A stretch of 64,000 bases of DNA from Roseivirga sp. BDSF3-8 (GCF_041449215.1 NZ_JBGNFV010000001.1:1-64000), one strand, 5' to 3'. Positions 33,237-43,398 are shown, counted from the stretch's first letter. Program-made: numbers and translations. Notes: a model not told the origin generated them from the sequence alone.

Positions 33237-35711
33237 CTACTCGCTTTTTACGCTGTCTACAGGGTCTGCTACAGCTGCCTTGACGGACTGCCAGCTCACA
33301 GTAAGCCAGGCTATGCCGAGAGAAAAGAAGCCGGCAATAATAAAGATACCCGCTCCTATCTGAATCCTATTAGCATAAGAGTTCAACCAATCATCCATCA
33401 GGAAATAGGCAACCGGTATTGCCAGCGCAATAGAAAGCAGTATAAGCTTTATAAAGTCACGGGATAATAATAATACTATACTGGTAACTGAAGCACCCAG
33501 CACTTTTCGGATACCTATCTCTTTTGTTCTCTGCTGGGCTGTAAAAGCCGAAAGCCCTAATAAACCGAGACCACCAATAAAGAAGGCTAGAACAGCAAAT
33601 ACCTGAACTATCTTACTAAAACGTTTATCATTCTGGTATTGACGATTAAAATAGTCGTCCAGAAAGAAGTAGGAAAAGGGATTGCCAGGAAATACTTTTC
33701 TCCAGGTATCTTCTACATAAGCCAGCGTCTGGGGCAGGTTTTCTTCCTTTACTTTTAGCGTGTAATATTCCGACAGGAAGGATGATACACTGAATACAAG
33801 AGGTTCGACAGATTCTTTTAATGAAGATTGATGGAAGTCATTTACTACTCCGACCACAATCATAGGATAATTTTGTCCGCCGGCTGACAGTACTATCGTT
33901 TCACCGGCAGCAGCCTTGGCTGATTCAAAACCAAGTAGCTTGGCGGCAGACTCATTCAGTATAAGAGAAGTATCCATGTCATTAGAGTACTTTTCAGAAA
34001 ACGTACGCCCTGCCAGTACATCTATTTCAAACATTTCGAAATAGTTAAAGTCAACTCCGTTTACTCTGACTGGTTGCATTTCGTCCTCTGAAGCACCATA
34101 CTTTCTTAGGTTTACCTTGAAGTTTCTCGGATTACCCATGACAAAGTTTACCCCAGATACGTTCTCGATTGCTGAGTTTCGCAGCAGCTCTGTTTTAAAC
34201 TGATCCATACTATTTTCCTGGGCTGCCCAGTCGCGTGGTCTGACACTTGGGCGCTCAAGTACAAGGGTCCTTTCCATATTAAAGCCCAGGTCTTTTTCCA
34301 GAACAAATTGCATTTGTTGGTATACAATAGCCGTACCCGCCACAAGTACAATGGCGGCTGCAAACTGGAAGACCACCAGACCTTGACGAAGTCGAATACC
34401 ATGTTTGGACTTTGTTAAGGCTCCTTTAAGTACTGAAGTTGGCTTGAATGAAGAAAGTACAAGTGCAGGATATAGCCCGGATAGGATAGTACCTATCAAA
34501 AGCAGACCGAAAATCAGCAGGTACAACCATCCTTGGCCCCAAAATTCACCATACGAAAACCCTAACCCTGTTAATTCATTAAACAAAGGCAAAACTAAAT
34601 TCATCAGTATTATAGAAACTATTATGGCAAAGAAATTAATGAGCAGTGATTCAAATAAAAACTGTTTGACAAGCTGAGTTTTAATCGCTCCTATAGCCTT
34701 TCTTACACCCACTTCCCTGCTACGTTCCATCGCGCGGGCGGTAGAAAGATTTATATAATTTATATAGGCTATTATAAGAATGAATATGCCGATAAGGAGA
34801 GATATATAGACAACTTTTGCATTACCATTTGCTTCAGCCTCCTCTACCAGGTCGGAGTATAAGTGAATATCTTCTAACGGCTGAAGTACAAATTCGTCTC
34901 TACGCTGCCTTTCTTCCAAGCCGGGGCTGTACTTATTAATGATATCGGAAAATTTAGTAGCCAAATAAGCCGGGTCAGTACCTTCTTCTACCAATATATA
35001 AGTGTAAAAATCCTTACGATCCCATGTGAGGTCATAACGCTCACGGGCCCAGTCGCCCCTCGAATACAATGTCTGGTAAGAGAACAACACATCAAACTTC
35101 AAATGAGAGTTTTGAGGGATATCCTTAAAGACGCCAGTAACCATGCATGACTCATCGTTAAAATCATCATCGCGCAGGCGTAGCACTTGACCAATCGGAT
35201 CTTCATCCCCGAAAAATTTTTTAGCATAGCTTTCAGACACTACAGCTGTTTTAGGTTTAGCCAGTGCAGCTTCTGGATCTCCTTTAATAAGAGGGAAGGA
35301 AAAGACATTGAAAAAGGATGAATCTGCATATAGAAATTTATCCATCTTAAACTTAATCGGCCCATTTGGAGCGTCTTCATTAGAGATAATGATATTGTTT
35401 TTGAAGCCCATGTTATACAATCGTGTATAATTCAGTACTTCAGGTATTTCTTCTTTAAGGGCAGGACCTGCGCCCGGATAATTTTCAGCACTCGCAAGAC
35501 TTAATTCACCATTACGATACTGGTTTAATTGCACTCTGTATATCTGTTCTGCATTTTCATGAAACCGATCGTAACTTAGTTCAAAGTAAACATATTGGGC
35601 GATCAGAAGAAAGCCTGCTATTCCCACGGCAAGACCAAAAATATTGATTAATGAATAAAATTTGTTTTTGCCCAGATTACGAATGGCTGACCTAAAATAA
35701 TTTCTAATCAT
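33237..35711 (-). CDS. MacB/FtsX-family ABC permease
   Basis: 824 aa. It has the Bacteroidetes arrangement of two MacB-periplasmic-core plus FtsX units: a first TM near residue 21 (FYSLINIFGLAVGIAGFLLIAQYV), a periplasmic domain to ~285, three TMs ending with the coupling motif RAMERSREVGVRKAIGA, a further TM near 430 before the second periplasmic domain, and a final trio with TAQQRTKEIGIRKVLGAS. No ATPase (MacB/LolD-like) gene is adjacent, so it would pair with one encoded elsewhere. Such permeases extrude peptides or antibiotics, or transduce stress signals. Its place inside the NRPS cluster, 51 bp upstream of the thioesterase, suggests a part in self-protection or export; that is inference. 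Confidence 0.88.
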   Translation of the reverse strand: MIRNYFRSAIRNLGKNKFYSLINIFGLAVGIAGFLLIAQYVYFELSYDRFHENAEQIYRVQLNQYRNGELSLASAENYPGAGPALKEEIPEVLNYTRLYNMGFKNNIIISNEDAPNGPIKFKMDKFLYADSSFFNVFSFPLIKGDPEAALAKPKTAVVSESYAKKFFGDEDPIGQVLRLRDDDFNDESCMVTGVFKDIPQNSHLKFDVLFSYQTLYSRGDWARERYDLTWDRKDFYTYILVEEGTDPAYLATKFSDIINKYSPGLEERQRRDEFVLQPLEDIHLYSDLVEEAEANGNAKVVYISLLIGIFILIIAYINYINLSTARAMERSREVGVRKAIGAIKTQLVKQFLFESLLINFFAIIVSIILMNLVLPLFNELTGLGFSYGEFWGQGWLYLLIFGLLLIGTILSGLYPALVLSSFKPTSVLKGALTKSKHGIRLRQGLVVFQFAAAIVLVAGTAIVYQQMQFVLEKDLGFNMERTLVLERPSVRPRDWAAQENSMDQFKTELLRNSAIENVSGVNFVMGNPRNFKVNLRKYGASEDEMQPVRVNGVDFNYFEMFEIDVLAGRTFSEKYSNDMDTSLILNESAAKLLGFESAKAAAGETIVLSAGGQNYPMIVVGVVNDFHQSSLKESVEPLVFSVSSFLSEYYTLKVKEENLPQTLAYVEDTWRKVFPGNPFSYFFLDDYFNRQYQNDKRFSKIVQVFAVLAFFIGGLGLLGLSAFTAQQRTKEIGIRKVLGASVTSIVLLLSRDFIKLILLSIALAIPVAYFLMDDWLNSYANRIQIGAGIFIIAGFFSLGIAWLTVSWQSVKAAVADPVDSVKSE

Positions 35712-35937
35712 TTTGAATTAAGTTTAAGGACAAATTTAATGGCTTGAATGATGTATTGTCTTTTTTTTACTAACAGTCACATACAAAACTACACTAATAA
35801 GGCTGTAAACCTCATTAATTACTATGATAACTTGTTAAAAAAAGTTAAGACAGGTTAGATTCATAAAATGGCTCTCAGTCGGACATGGAATTAGTGGCCA
35901 GCATTAGAGTCCTGGCTCTGTTTCATGCCACAAACTA

Positions 35938-36507
35938 TTAGTAATTACCTTTGGAAATTTCTTTCTGTTTAAGAAGAAATGCTACAACATGCTTTTGTTC
36001 GTTACTTGACGCAAGGGAAAGTGCATTTCCGACATCTGTAACGGTTATATTTATATCTGCCCCATGTTTTACTAAAAACTTTACGAAATCCAGATGCCCT
36101 CTGGCAGAAGCTGCCATCAATGGAGTCTGCTCTTCTTCTGAATGGTGATTAACTTCTGCGCCTTTCTCGAGCAGTAGTCTTCCTATAGGAAGATTACCAG
36201 TCTGAGCTGCGAGGGTTAAAGGAGAGAGGATTCCCCCAACACGGACTTTTCCTCCCTTCGGAAGTGGGTAACTTACCACTAAATACTCTGAGCAGTTAGG
36301 GTCTGCTTCAATGCTTAGCAAGGCATTAACCGATTGAATATCTTCTTTTAAGACGGCTTCAAGTAATTGGTGGCATGTCGTCTCATCGCTTTCAGAATGT
36401 TCGGCGAAGGTAAAAGCACTAAGGCAACATAGTACTAATACGAATCTTATAGCGTACTTAAAATCTGATACCAGAGATGTGGAAGTATGGTCTTTAGTCT
36501 TTTTCAT
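35938..36507 (-). CDS. Secreted ankyrin-repeat protein, short
   Basis: 189 aa. An N-terminal hydrophobic segment (~18-36, RFVLVLCCLSAFTFAEHS) fits a signal peptide or anchor. Three to four ankyrin repeats follow: LLEAVLKEDIQSVNALLSIEADPN, TPLTLAAQTGNLPIGRLLLEKGAEVNH, TPLMAASARGHLDFVKFLVKHGADINI, ALSLASSNEQKHVVAFLLKQK. It is a protein-interaction scaffold in the periplasm, not an enzyme. It lies 24 bp downstream of the longer ankyrin gene, to which it looks related (same opening layout and repeat spacing), so the two may derive from a duplication. Both sit between NRPS and transporter genes in one direction. Confidence 0.85.
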   Translation of the reverse strand: MKKTKDHTSTSLVSDFKYAIRFVLVLCCLSAFTFAEHSESDETTCHQLLEAVLKEDIQSVNALLSIEADPNCSEYLVVSYPLPKGGKVRVGGILSPLTLAAQTGNLPIGRLLLEKGAEVNHHSEEEQTPLMAASARGHLDFVKFLVKHGADINITVTDVGNALSLASSNEQKHVVAFLLKQKEISKGNY

Positions 36508-36531
36508 AGATCTTGCAATTTAAGGATTCTC

Positions 36532-37659
36532 TTACTCTATACCTGCATATTCATATATAAGTGTTTGGATAGTGGTATTTGAAAACTTTTTGGCAATTTC
36601 GGCAGGAGTGTCACCATCCATGGAAACAAGACGAATATCAGCACCATTTTCCAGTAATAACCTTACAACGGATTCTTCGTTGCTTTTTATTGCCCTAATA
36701 AGAGCAGAACTAGTACCATCTGCAGATGCATTTACATCAGCTCCTTCATTGATAAGATAGCGTACGACATCTATATTCCCCTCCACGGCCGAGACGGAAA
36801 GCGGGGTGCCAATTCCATTCACCTGCGCATTTACATCTGCACCATTTTTAATCAGGTAATCGGCGACTTGCAAATGATTGTTTTTAGCAGCTTCAATCAA
36901 GGCTGTGCCGACACCATCTATTTTTGTGTTTATATCGGCTCCTTTATTTAAAAGCATTTTAGTCATTTCTATATGGCCTATCATTGCTGATACTGAAAGC
37001 GGTGTACCTACACCATCTACACTTTTATCAATAGCCGCACCTTTTTCTAAAAGGTACTCGACAGATTGCCGTCTGTTATTTTCAGAAGCTACAATCAAAG
37101 GAGTCCCTTTACCATCTGCATAAGCATTTATATCAGCTCCTTTGTCTAATAGGAACTTCATTATGTCAATATGCCCACCCGAAGAGGCGTAAACTAAAGC
37201 TGTACCTCTGCCATCCAGCTCCAGATCTACCGTAGCGCCATGCTTTATCAGTAATTTGACAAACTCAATATGACCATACTGTGAGGCCGCCATCAGAGGA
37301 GTCTCTGCACCCGGAGGGTTTAAATTTACATTCGCCCCATTTTCCAATAAAACCTCTCCAATTTGTAAGTAGCCTTTCCGCGCCGCTGCTAAAACAGGGT
37401 TACGCGTCGGTTTTTCAATAGTGATGCGCTTACCCTCCTTATCCAGGCAATGGCAATTCAGGTCTGTATTATTTATAAAGCTCTTTACTAAAACCAGATC
37501 GTTTCTGTCAATGGCAGTCAATAACTCTTTACAGCCTGAATTAGAGTCTGCGGCAAAAGCAAAAACAGGTGTTAGCAAAATGGCAATTAGCATAATTATA
37601 TTTAGGCTAATTGAAAAGTAATAATGGGAATAATGATTATTCATTGTATGTAATTTCAT
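36532..37659 (-). CDS. Secreted ankyrin-repeat protein, long
   Basis: 375 aa. The signal peptide is at residues ~15-36 (LNIIMLIAILLTPVFAFAA). About nine ankyrin repeats of 33 residues fill the rest, each with the G-x-T-P/A-L-x-x-A...G-H...V-x-x-L-L-x-x-G-A-D-I-N pattern. Several have an unusually regular insertion of D-G-x-G-T (VDGVGTPLS, IDGVGTALI, VNGIGTPLS). The start codon is only 4 bp after the stop of the 1549-aa NRPS, so the two are almost certainly co-translated. Its role in peptide production is unknown: periplasmic scaffold, immunity factor or passenger gene are all possible. Confidence 0.88.
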   Translation of the reverse strand: MKLHTMNNHYSHYYFSISLNIIMLIAILLTPVFAFAADSNSGCKELLTAIDRNDLVLVKSFINNTDLNCHCLDKEGKRITIEKPTRNPVLAAARKGYLQIGEVLLENGANVNLNPPGAETPLMAASQYGHIEFVKLLIKHGATVDLELDGRGTALVYASSGGHIDIMKFLLDKGADINAYADGKGTPLIVASENNRRQSVEYLLEKGAAIDKSVDGVGTPLSVSAMIGHIEMTKMLLNKGADINTKIDGVGTALIEAAKNNHLQVADYLIKNGADVNAQVNGIGTPLSVSAVEGNIDVVRYLINEGADVNASADGTSSALIRAIKSNEESVVRLLLENGADIRLVSMDGDTPAEIAKKFSNTTIQTLIYEYAGIE

Positions 37660-37663
37660 AATT

Positions 37664-40600
37664 TCAGTTATTTAGTGTTGTCTCAAACAAATCATTAAGG
37701 CAATTATTTATATAAAAACTAACAAGATTACGATCAAGCATCGTATCGTATATAGACTTGGGGCATAATAGGTTAACTTTTAGACCATCCTTATAAAGAT
37801 CACATATAATAACTACCCCGTATACATCGGTCCTATTAAGCAGTTCAATACTTTGGGCTGCTCCCTTTCTATCGTCCTCATGATTAAGAAGAATATTTTC
37901 TACAGTTCGGAAATTAAAAAAACCATTTATGACTGTACTTAGATCATATCTGGTAGCCTCCCTGTAGTCTTGTCGAATGACTTCATATGGTATTCGCTGA
38001 TGTAATCTTAAATCCAGGTATTTTTTATAAATGCTGCGAACGTACTCTTCTCCGCTACGGATTTTTTTACCATTGTAGATGACTGGTAAAAAATTAGTCG
38101 TAACGCCTGACACATCTTCCGGCAAAGAACCTTCTGAATTTTCTTCTCTCCCGTTAACGGTGACCATATGAACTGACTTTCCATCCAGATCAAGCTTATG
38201 CATAAATAACTGGTATGCCGCGAGGAATACAGATGATACTGGTAAGTTCATCGCCTTAACACTCTCGATAATATCACTTAACCGATCCTGTCCAAGGGTT
38301 ATTTTCTGAGATACATATTCTACCTTGTCTTCAGTTTGCTCGGAGGCAGCTTTAGGAGAAACATTACTTAAGTATCGCTTCCACCATTCTCTTTGCTTTA
38401 TCCCCTTAACAGACTGTAGAAAAGCCTCCTGTCTGAGGGCAAATTCAAAGTTAGAAGGACTAGTGCGGTCAGTTTCCTGTGCATATAGCTCATACTCAAG
38501 TGAGTGAACAAGGGTCTTATATGTTTCAATATCAGTAATACCATGAGCAATAGAAAACTTAAAATAAGCTTTGTCACGATTTTGTGAATCTGGGGCTACG
38601 TAGGCTCTTATCAGAGCACTATTATCAAAATAGTTATAACTTTCTCTCAGGTAGCTATCTGACTGAGCATGAAACTTATCTGGATTAAAGTCTGTCAAGT
38701 TCTCAACATGTATATCAACATTTAACCGGTTCTTTCCCAGGTATTTCTGTTGGATCCCCTGATCATCCTTTAGAAAAGAAACAAGAAATGACCTATAGGT
38801 TGCGAGCTTCGCTCTCAGTGCTTTTTCAAATGCTTCGGCAGAGGTCCAATCTATATAAATAAGATGGGAAAGGATGAGATCCCACGGACGGTTGATAAAA
38901 TAAAGCTGATTATAGGAGACAGGGTATAGCTTACCTTCTTCCAAATCAAATTTTGCCGGTATATCCTCGGACTGCTCAATATTTACCTTTTCATCAATCG
39001 TAATTTTTAAGGCAAGATCCTGGAGTACCGGATGTTCTACAATATCGGTCACCGACATACTAAATCCCGCCTGCTTCACTTTATGAATAACCTGTATAGA
39101 CTTTAGAGAGTCGCCCCCCAGGTTATAGAAATTGTCCATTATGCCAATGGGGTCCTTACCTAAAATAGTTTCCCATGCCGCAACCAGCACTTTTTCTTCT
39201 TGGCTTTCAGGAGCTACGTATCCCGGTCTATTACTACCAGCTTTTTCCGGATCGGGTAATGCTTTGCGGTCTATTTTACCGTTAGGGGTTAGTGGGAGCT
39301 TTTCCATCACTACATAGACCCTGGGCATCATGTATTCCGGTAGCTTCCTCGCGATTGATTGCTGAAGTAGCTCTATATCAGTTTCATTACTGGTCACAAG
39401 ATATGCCACAAGTTGTCTGCCCCCTTGCTTATCGATCCGGGCTTCCACAGCTACGTCATTTATACCGGGTTCCGCAGATAGCACTGTTTCTATCTCACCA
39501 AGTTCAATTCTATAGCCTCTCACTTTGACCTGGGTGTCTTCTCTGCCCTGGTAGTCTAGTTGGCCTAAAGGTAGCCAGCGTCCTGTATCACCCGTTTTGT
39601 AAAGGCGTTCGCCCCAAGGGCTTTTGACAAATTTTTCAGCAGTGAGATCGGCCCGGTTCAAGTAGCCTTTGGACAGACCCTCCCCGCCTATACAGATTTC
39701 ACCGGTGACCCCGAAAGGTGCCAGCCGGTCCTCATCATTAAGAATATAAATGCGGGTATTGGCAATAGGTTTGCCGATATAAATCTCTTTTTCGTTTTGC
39801 CCTACTTCATACACGGCGCATCCTATGGTGGCTTCGGTAGGACCGTACTCATTGTATATTTTAATAAACGGATTTAGGCTTCGGAGTATCTTCACATGCG
39901 AAGGTTTGAGTTCCTCCCCTCCTACTATGGCTATTTGCAGATAGATATTTTCGCCATCCATACCCTTCATCATGGTGATATGAGAAGGGGTCAACTTTAT
40001 ACACGCTAGGCCTCCGGATAAGTACTGGCTTAGGGTTGCATAGATATCACTGTTTTCTTCGAGCACCTTCAGGGTACCACCGCTTATCAGTGGCAGGAAC
40101 ATACTGGTGATAGTGAGGTCAAATGAGGGAGAGGTAAACATCCCAAAATTTGTATTATCCAGATCAGGGGTCAGATAGTGGTCCCGAGCCCATACTATGT
40201 AGTTGGCAAATGAGGTATGCCCGATCTGTACTCCTTTAGGTTTACCTGTAGAGCCAGATGTGTAAATTACATAAGCTAGATCCGGAGCGTGGGGTAAGGA
40301 TACCCGGGTTTCATACTGGCTGGCATCGAATTCGACATCTATGGCAAAGATGGTACCGCTATAATAGTCCATCTCAAACATAAAGCTGGTATCTGTTATT
40401 ACCAGGCTTATGTTGGCATCTTCACAAATATACTGCTTACGGTCGGCGGGGTACGCTACATCTACTGGCACATATCCTGCTCCGGCTTTAAGTATACCTA
40501 ATACGGCAATGATATAATCAGGACTGCGATTCAGGTGTATGCCTATAAAATGTCCAGCCGCTATATTATGTTCTTTCTGAAGGCAGTTTGCCAACTGACC

Positions 40601-42313
40601 TGACTGTTGCTCCAGTTCTTTATAAGTAAGCTGCTTACCATCAAAACTAACGGCCACTGCATCGGGATGCAAAACAGCCTGCTCTGCAAACAGATCAATC
40701 ACTGTTTTATCAGGATAAGCTTTTTCTGTTTTGTTTAATGCTGTAAGCTGCTCTTTTTCTTCATCCAGCAACAGATCTGCTTCGGCTACCGGAGCAGAAG
40801 TATCTGCCATAAGGCTGTCGAGTAGCTCCCTATAATGTCGCAGGAATGCTTCTATTATATGTAGCTCATAAACATCGGTATTATAAACAGCCAATATATC
40901 CACACCCCCGCTCACTTCGGTCAGGTGAAGCTCTATATCGAATTTGATATAGCCAGTTCCGAGGTCGCTCACTTCGTCTGATTCAAACCTTTTGTTACCG
41001 CCGGACACTCCATGATAGTCGATCAGAATATCAAATAGCGCACTCCGGCTGTTGTCACGCTGAAGGTCCAAGTCTTCTACAAGGCGGTCAAAAGGATAAA
41101 CCTGATGGTCATAGGCTCGAAGTGCAGATGCTTTCACACTTTTATACACTTCAGCAAAACTTTCGGCCGGGTTGAGATTATGGCGAAGGGGAAGCGGATT
41201 AATATAAAAGCCGATCTGGTCTTCCAGGTCTATGTGATTGCGTCCCGCTACCGGATTTCCGATAGTAATATCGGTATGGCCGGTATACCGGTACAGCAAT
41301 ATGTTCCATACAGCCAGCAGGCCGGTAAACAGACTACCGCCATGTTCAGAAGTCATACTACGGAGTCCTGAAATAAGCCCGGCAGGTATATGATATCCCA
41401 GGTTCCGGCCATTATAAGTTTTTATGGCAGGGCGCTGAGTATAGGCCGGAAGGTCCAGTGTGGGTCCAGGCTCTTTAAATTGGTTATTCCAATAATCACG
41501 GTGCTGTTTGTAGTGGTCACTTTCGAGTTGCTTGCTCTGCCATGCAGTGTAATCTTTGTATTGAATAGCAAGGGGTTGGAGTACAGGCTCCTGACCGTTA
41601 CTAAAGGCCTGATAGCACTGCATGACGTCACGGCTAAGAATATCCATGCTCCAGCCATCACTGATGATGTGGTGCATATTGTAGTAGAACGTATAGCGGT
41701 GTTCATCCAGACGAAGTAAGGCTGCACGAAGCAGTGGGCCTTCGGCGAGGTTAAAAGGCCTGGTTACATCTGCTGAGACAAAGGCAGACAATCTTGCCTG
41801 ACTATCACTTTTTCCCCGCAGATCTTCATACGTAATAGTAAATCCAAGTTCTTCAGTGGTAAGAACGTACTGTCTTATTTCCCCTTCATTATTTATCCTG
41901 AAGACGGTCCGCAGGATCTCATGCCGGGCAATAGTGTAATGAACGGCTTTTTCGAAGCTTTCACGGTCTTCAAGCCCGTCCATAGTTATGGTTTTAGGCA
42001 TATTATAAGCGACAGAGGCCTCTTCTACCTGGCTTGCGACGTAGAGGCGGGTCTGAGCATTACTCAGGGGGTAGCTGGAAGCTGAGGGAATCTGCCTGAT
42101 TTCACTTATACCAGCCTCTGAAACGGCTTTCAGGTCGTTTTCTATAAAATCAATAAGCTCTGCCTTGTAGTCCCTGATCAGGCTCATGAGGTCAGCAGGA
42201 ATAGTCGCATTCTTTTCCTTCCTGACTCCCAATTTTCCCTGTTCTACAAACAGTTTTACCCCATTTGCCTTTGCACTTTGAATAATATCTAAAACCGTAA
42301 TAGTATCCTGCAT
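37664..42313 (-). CDS. NRPS, TubC-C-A-T-C, predicted Asn
   Basis: 1549 aa. TubC-type docking domain (1-60). Condensation domain (~78-500) with HHIISDG at 214-220. A domain (~530-1030) with YVIYTSGSTGKPKGVQ. Carrier (~1050-1115) with FYNLGGDSLKSI. C-terminal condensation-like domain (~1140-1545) whose active-site motif is degenerate: AHGITDI keeps the second His and the Asp but loses the first His and the Gly. The pocket reads D-L-T-K-I-G-E-I-G-K, close to the Asn code DLTKLGEVGK. No TE follows, so the terminal C-like domain may act in release, cyclisation or hand-over, or be inactive. The dioxygenase gene just upstream could hydroxylate this Asn. Confidence 0.93.
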   Translation of the reverse strand: MQDTITVLDIIQSAKANGVKLFVEQGKLGVRKEKNATIPADLMSLIRDYKAELIDFIENDLKAVSEAGISEIRQIPSASSYPLSNAQTRLYVASQVEEASVAYNMPKTITMDGLEDRESFEKAVHYTIARHEILRTVFRINNEGEIRQYVLTTEELGFTITYEDLRGKSDSQARLSAFVSADVTRPFNLAEGPLLRAALLRLDEHRYTFYYNMHHIISDGWSMDILSRDVMQCYQAFSNGQEPVLQPLAIQYKDYTAWQSKQLESDHYKQHRDYWNNQFKEPGPTLDLPAYTQRPAIKTYNGRNLGYHIPAGLISGLRSMTSEHGGSLFTGLLAVWNILLYRYTGHTDITIGNPVAGRNHIDLEDQIGFYINPLPLRHNLNPAESFAEVYKSVKASALRAYDHQVYPFDRLVEDLDLQRDNSRSALFDILIDYHGVSGGNKRFESDEVSDLGTGYIKFDIELHLTEVSGGVDILAVYNTDVYELHIIEAFLRHYRELLDSLMADTSAPVAEADLLLDEEKEQLTALNKTEKAYPDKTVIDLFAEQAVLHPDAVAVSFDGKQLTYKELEQQSGQLANCLQKEHNIAAGHFIGIHLNRSPDYIIAVLGILKAGAGYVPVDVAYPADRKQYICEDANISLVITDTSFMFEMDYYSGTIFAIDVEFDASQYETRVSLPHAPDLAYVIYTSGSTGKPKGVQIGHTSFANYIVWARDHYLTPDLDNTNFGMFTSPSFDLTITSMFLPLISGGTLKVLEENSDIYATLSQYLSGGLACIKLTPSHITMMKGMDGENIYLQIAIVGGEELKPSHVKILRSLNPFIKIYNEYGPTEATIGCAVYEVGQNEKEIYIGKPIANTRIYILNDEDRLAPFGVTGEICIGGEGLSKGYLNRADLTAEKFVKSPWGERLYKTGDTGRWLPLGQLDYQGREDTQVKVRGYRIELGEIETVLSAEPGINDVAVEARIDKQGGRQLVAYLVTSNETDIELLQQSIARKLPEYMMPRVYVVMEKLPLTPNGKIDRKALPDPEKAGSNRPGYVAPESQEEKVLVAAWETILGKDPIGIMDNFYNLGGDSLKSIQVIHKVKQAGFSMSVTDIVEHPVLQDLALKITIDEKVNIEQSEDIPAKFDLEEGKLYPVSYNQLYFINRPWDLILSHLIYIDWTSAEAFEKALRAKLATYRSFLVSFLKDDQGIQQKYLGKNRLNVDIHVENLTDFNPDKFHAQSDSYLRESYNYFDNSALIRAYVAPDSQNRDKAYFKFSIAHGITDIETYKTLVHSLEYELYAQETDRTSPSNFEFALRQEAFLQSVKGIKQREWWKRYLSNVSPKAASEQTEDKVEYVSQKITLGQDRLSDIIESVKAMNLPVSSVFLAAYQLFMHKLDLDGKSVHMVTVNGREENSEGSLPEDVSGVTTNFLPVIYNGKKIRSGEEYVRSIYKKYLDLRLHQRIPYEVIRQDYREATRYDLSTVINGFFNFRTVENILLNHEDDRKGAAQSIELLNRTDVYGVVIICDLYKDGLKVNLLCPKSIYDTMLDRNLVSFYINNCLNDLFETTLNN

Positions 42314-42373
42314 CTCTTTATTCAGTAGGGTTTACCTTTTTCAATAGTGGGTTAAATGAACCTGAAACGCTTT

Positions 42374-43345
42374 TCAGAAAAGTGAGGCGAGTATTTTACG
42401 TTTACCGTCGTAGGCATTCCGTCCATGTGAAACGAGTAGGTTGTCAAGAAAAAGAACATCGCCTTTTTTCCAGGTAAACTGAATGGTGGCTTTTTTATAG
42501 GCCATGGTCAGCTCTTCCATTTCTTCTTTGGATATTTCACTACCGTCACCAAAATAGGAGTTGTAGGGAAGACGATCCGATAATTCGGTGGCCCCGAACT
42601 CACTCTCAAAGGTATATTTGTTGTAGAAGAAGGCGTGGTTGTACCAGGTCTGCTCCTTTTTGAAGGGATGTTCCCAAATGGCTTTTTTTACCCATGTCAT
42701 CTGAAGGTTATCATCGTCCTTCCAGGTATAGGTCATACCGGTTTCTTCACATTCAGCCTCCACTACCTTACGATCAGTAGTTTGAAATACCTCCTGCCAG
42801 GGTAACCCTGCATTTTTATCCAGGTTTCTCATGTACATGACCCCCTTTTCCTGGAATTTTTTGCGGGTTTCTTCGCTCAGGTTCTGTAAGATCATTCTAT
42901 TATCAGCAATAGGCGTTTCACCACCTACTGACGGGGGCTGAATACAGCAGAAAATCACACACTGCACATCGCGGTAAGGTGTATATGACGCCTCGCTGTG
43001 CATATTAATTACCGATTCTTTTGGGTAAGAGGTACTAGTATATACGTTTTTACCTACGGTGAACCGGGGTGAGGATCTGAATTTATACTCACGGGTTTCA
43101 GACTTGAAAATATCGCTCACCTTTTCAAATTTGGAGACGGTATTTACTCTAAAACCACGAAATAATATGGCTCCGTTAGTATGAAGCATATTGTCAAACT
43201 CTTCCTTATTATCATTGATCCACTTTACCAGGTCTTTCTCACCTTCAGGCTTTTTGATCAATAAAAAATCAGGAGGAGTGCCGGGAGAGGGGTAATAAAA
43301 CCCCTCCAGTTCTGCCGCAGCAGATATTGTATTAGTAGTATCCAT
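42374..43345 (-). CDS. TauD/SyrP-like Fe(II)/2-oxoglutarate dioxygenase
   Basis: 323 aa, full length. The 2-His-1-carboxylate facial triad is visible: His116-x-Glu118 in NMHSEASY and the distal His307 in LVSHGRNAY, with Arg316 as the probable 2-oxoglutarate ligand. LFLDNLLVSHGR is typical of SyrP/AsnO-like enzymes in NRPS clusters, which beta-hydroxylate Asp or Asn either free or bound to the carrier domain. The gene lies between the Tyr/Phe module and the Asn module, and two Asn-type modules exist in the cluster, so beta-hydroxy-Asn is the most likely product; beta-hydroxylation of another residue cannot be excluded. Confidence 0.9.
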   Translation of the reverse strand: MDTTNTISAAAELEGFYYPSPGTPPDFLLIKKPEGEKDLVKWINDNKEEFDNMLHTNGAILFRGFRVNTVSKFEKVSDIFKSETREYKFRSSPRFTVGKNVYTSTSYPKESVINMHSEASYTPYRDVQCVIFCCIQPPSVGGETPIADNRMILQNLSEETRKKFQEKGVMYMRNLDKNAGLPWQEVFQTTDRKVVEAECEETGMTYTWKDDDNLQMTWVKKAIWEHPFKKEQTWYNHAFFYNKYTFESEFGATELSDRLPYNSYFGDGSEISKEEMEELTMAYKKATIQFTWKKGDVLFLDNLLVSHGRNAYDGKRKILASLF

Positions 43346-43398
43346 AATATTTTTTACTAGCGGTTAAACCAAGTTTTGATTATAAGGAGATAAGTCTG

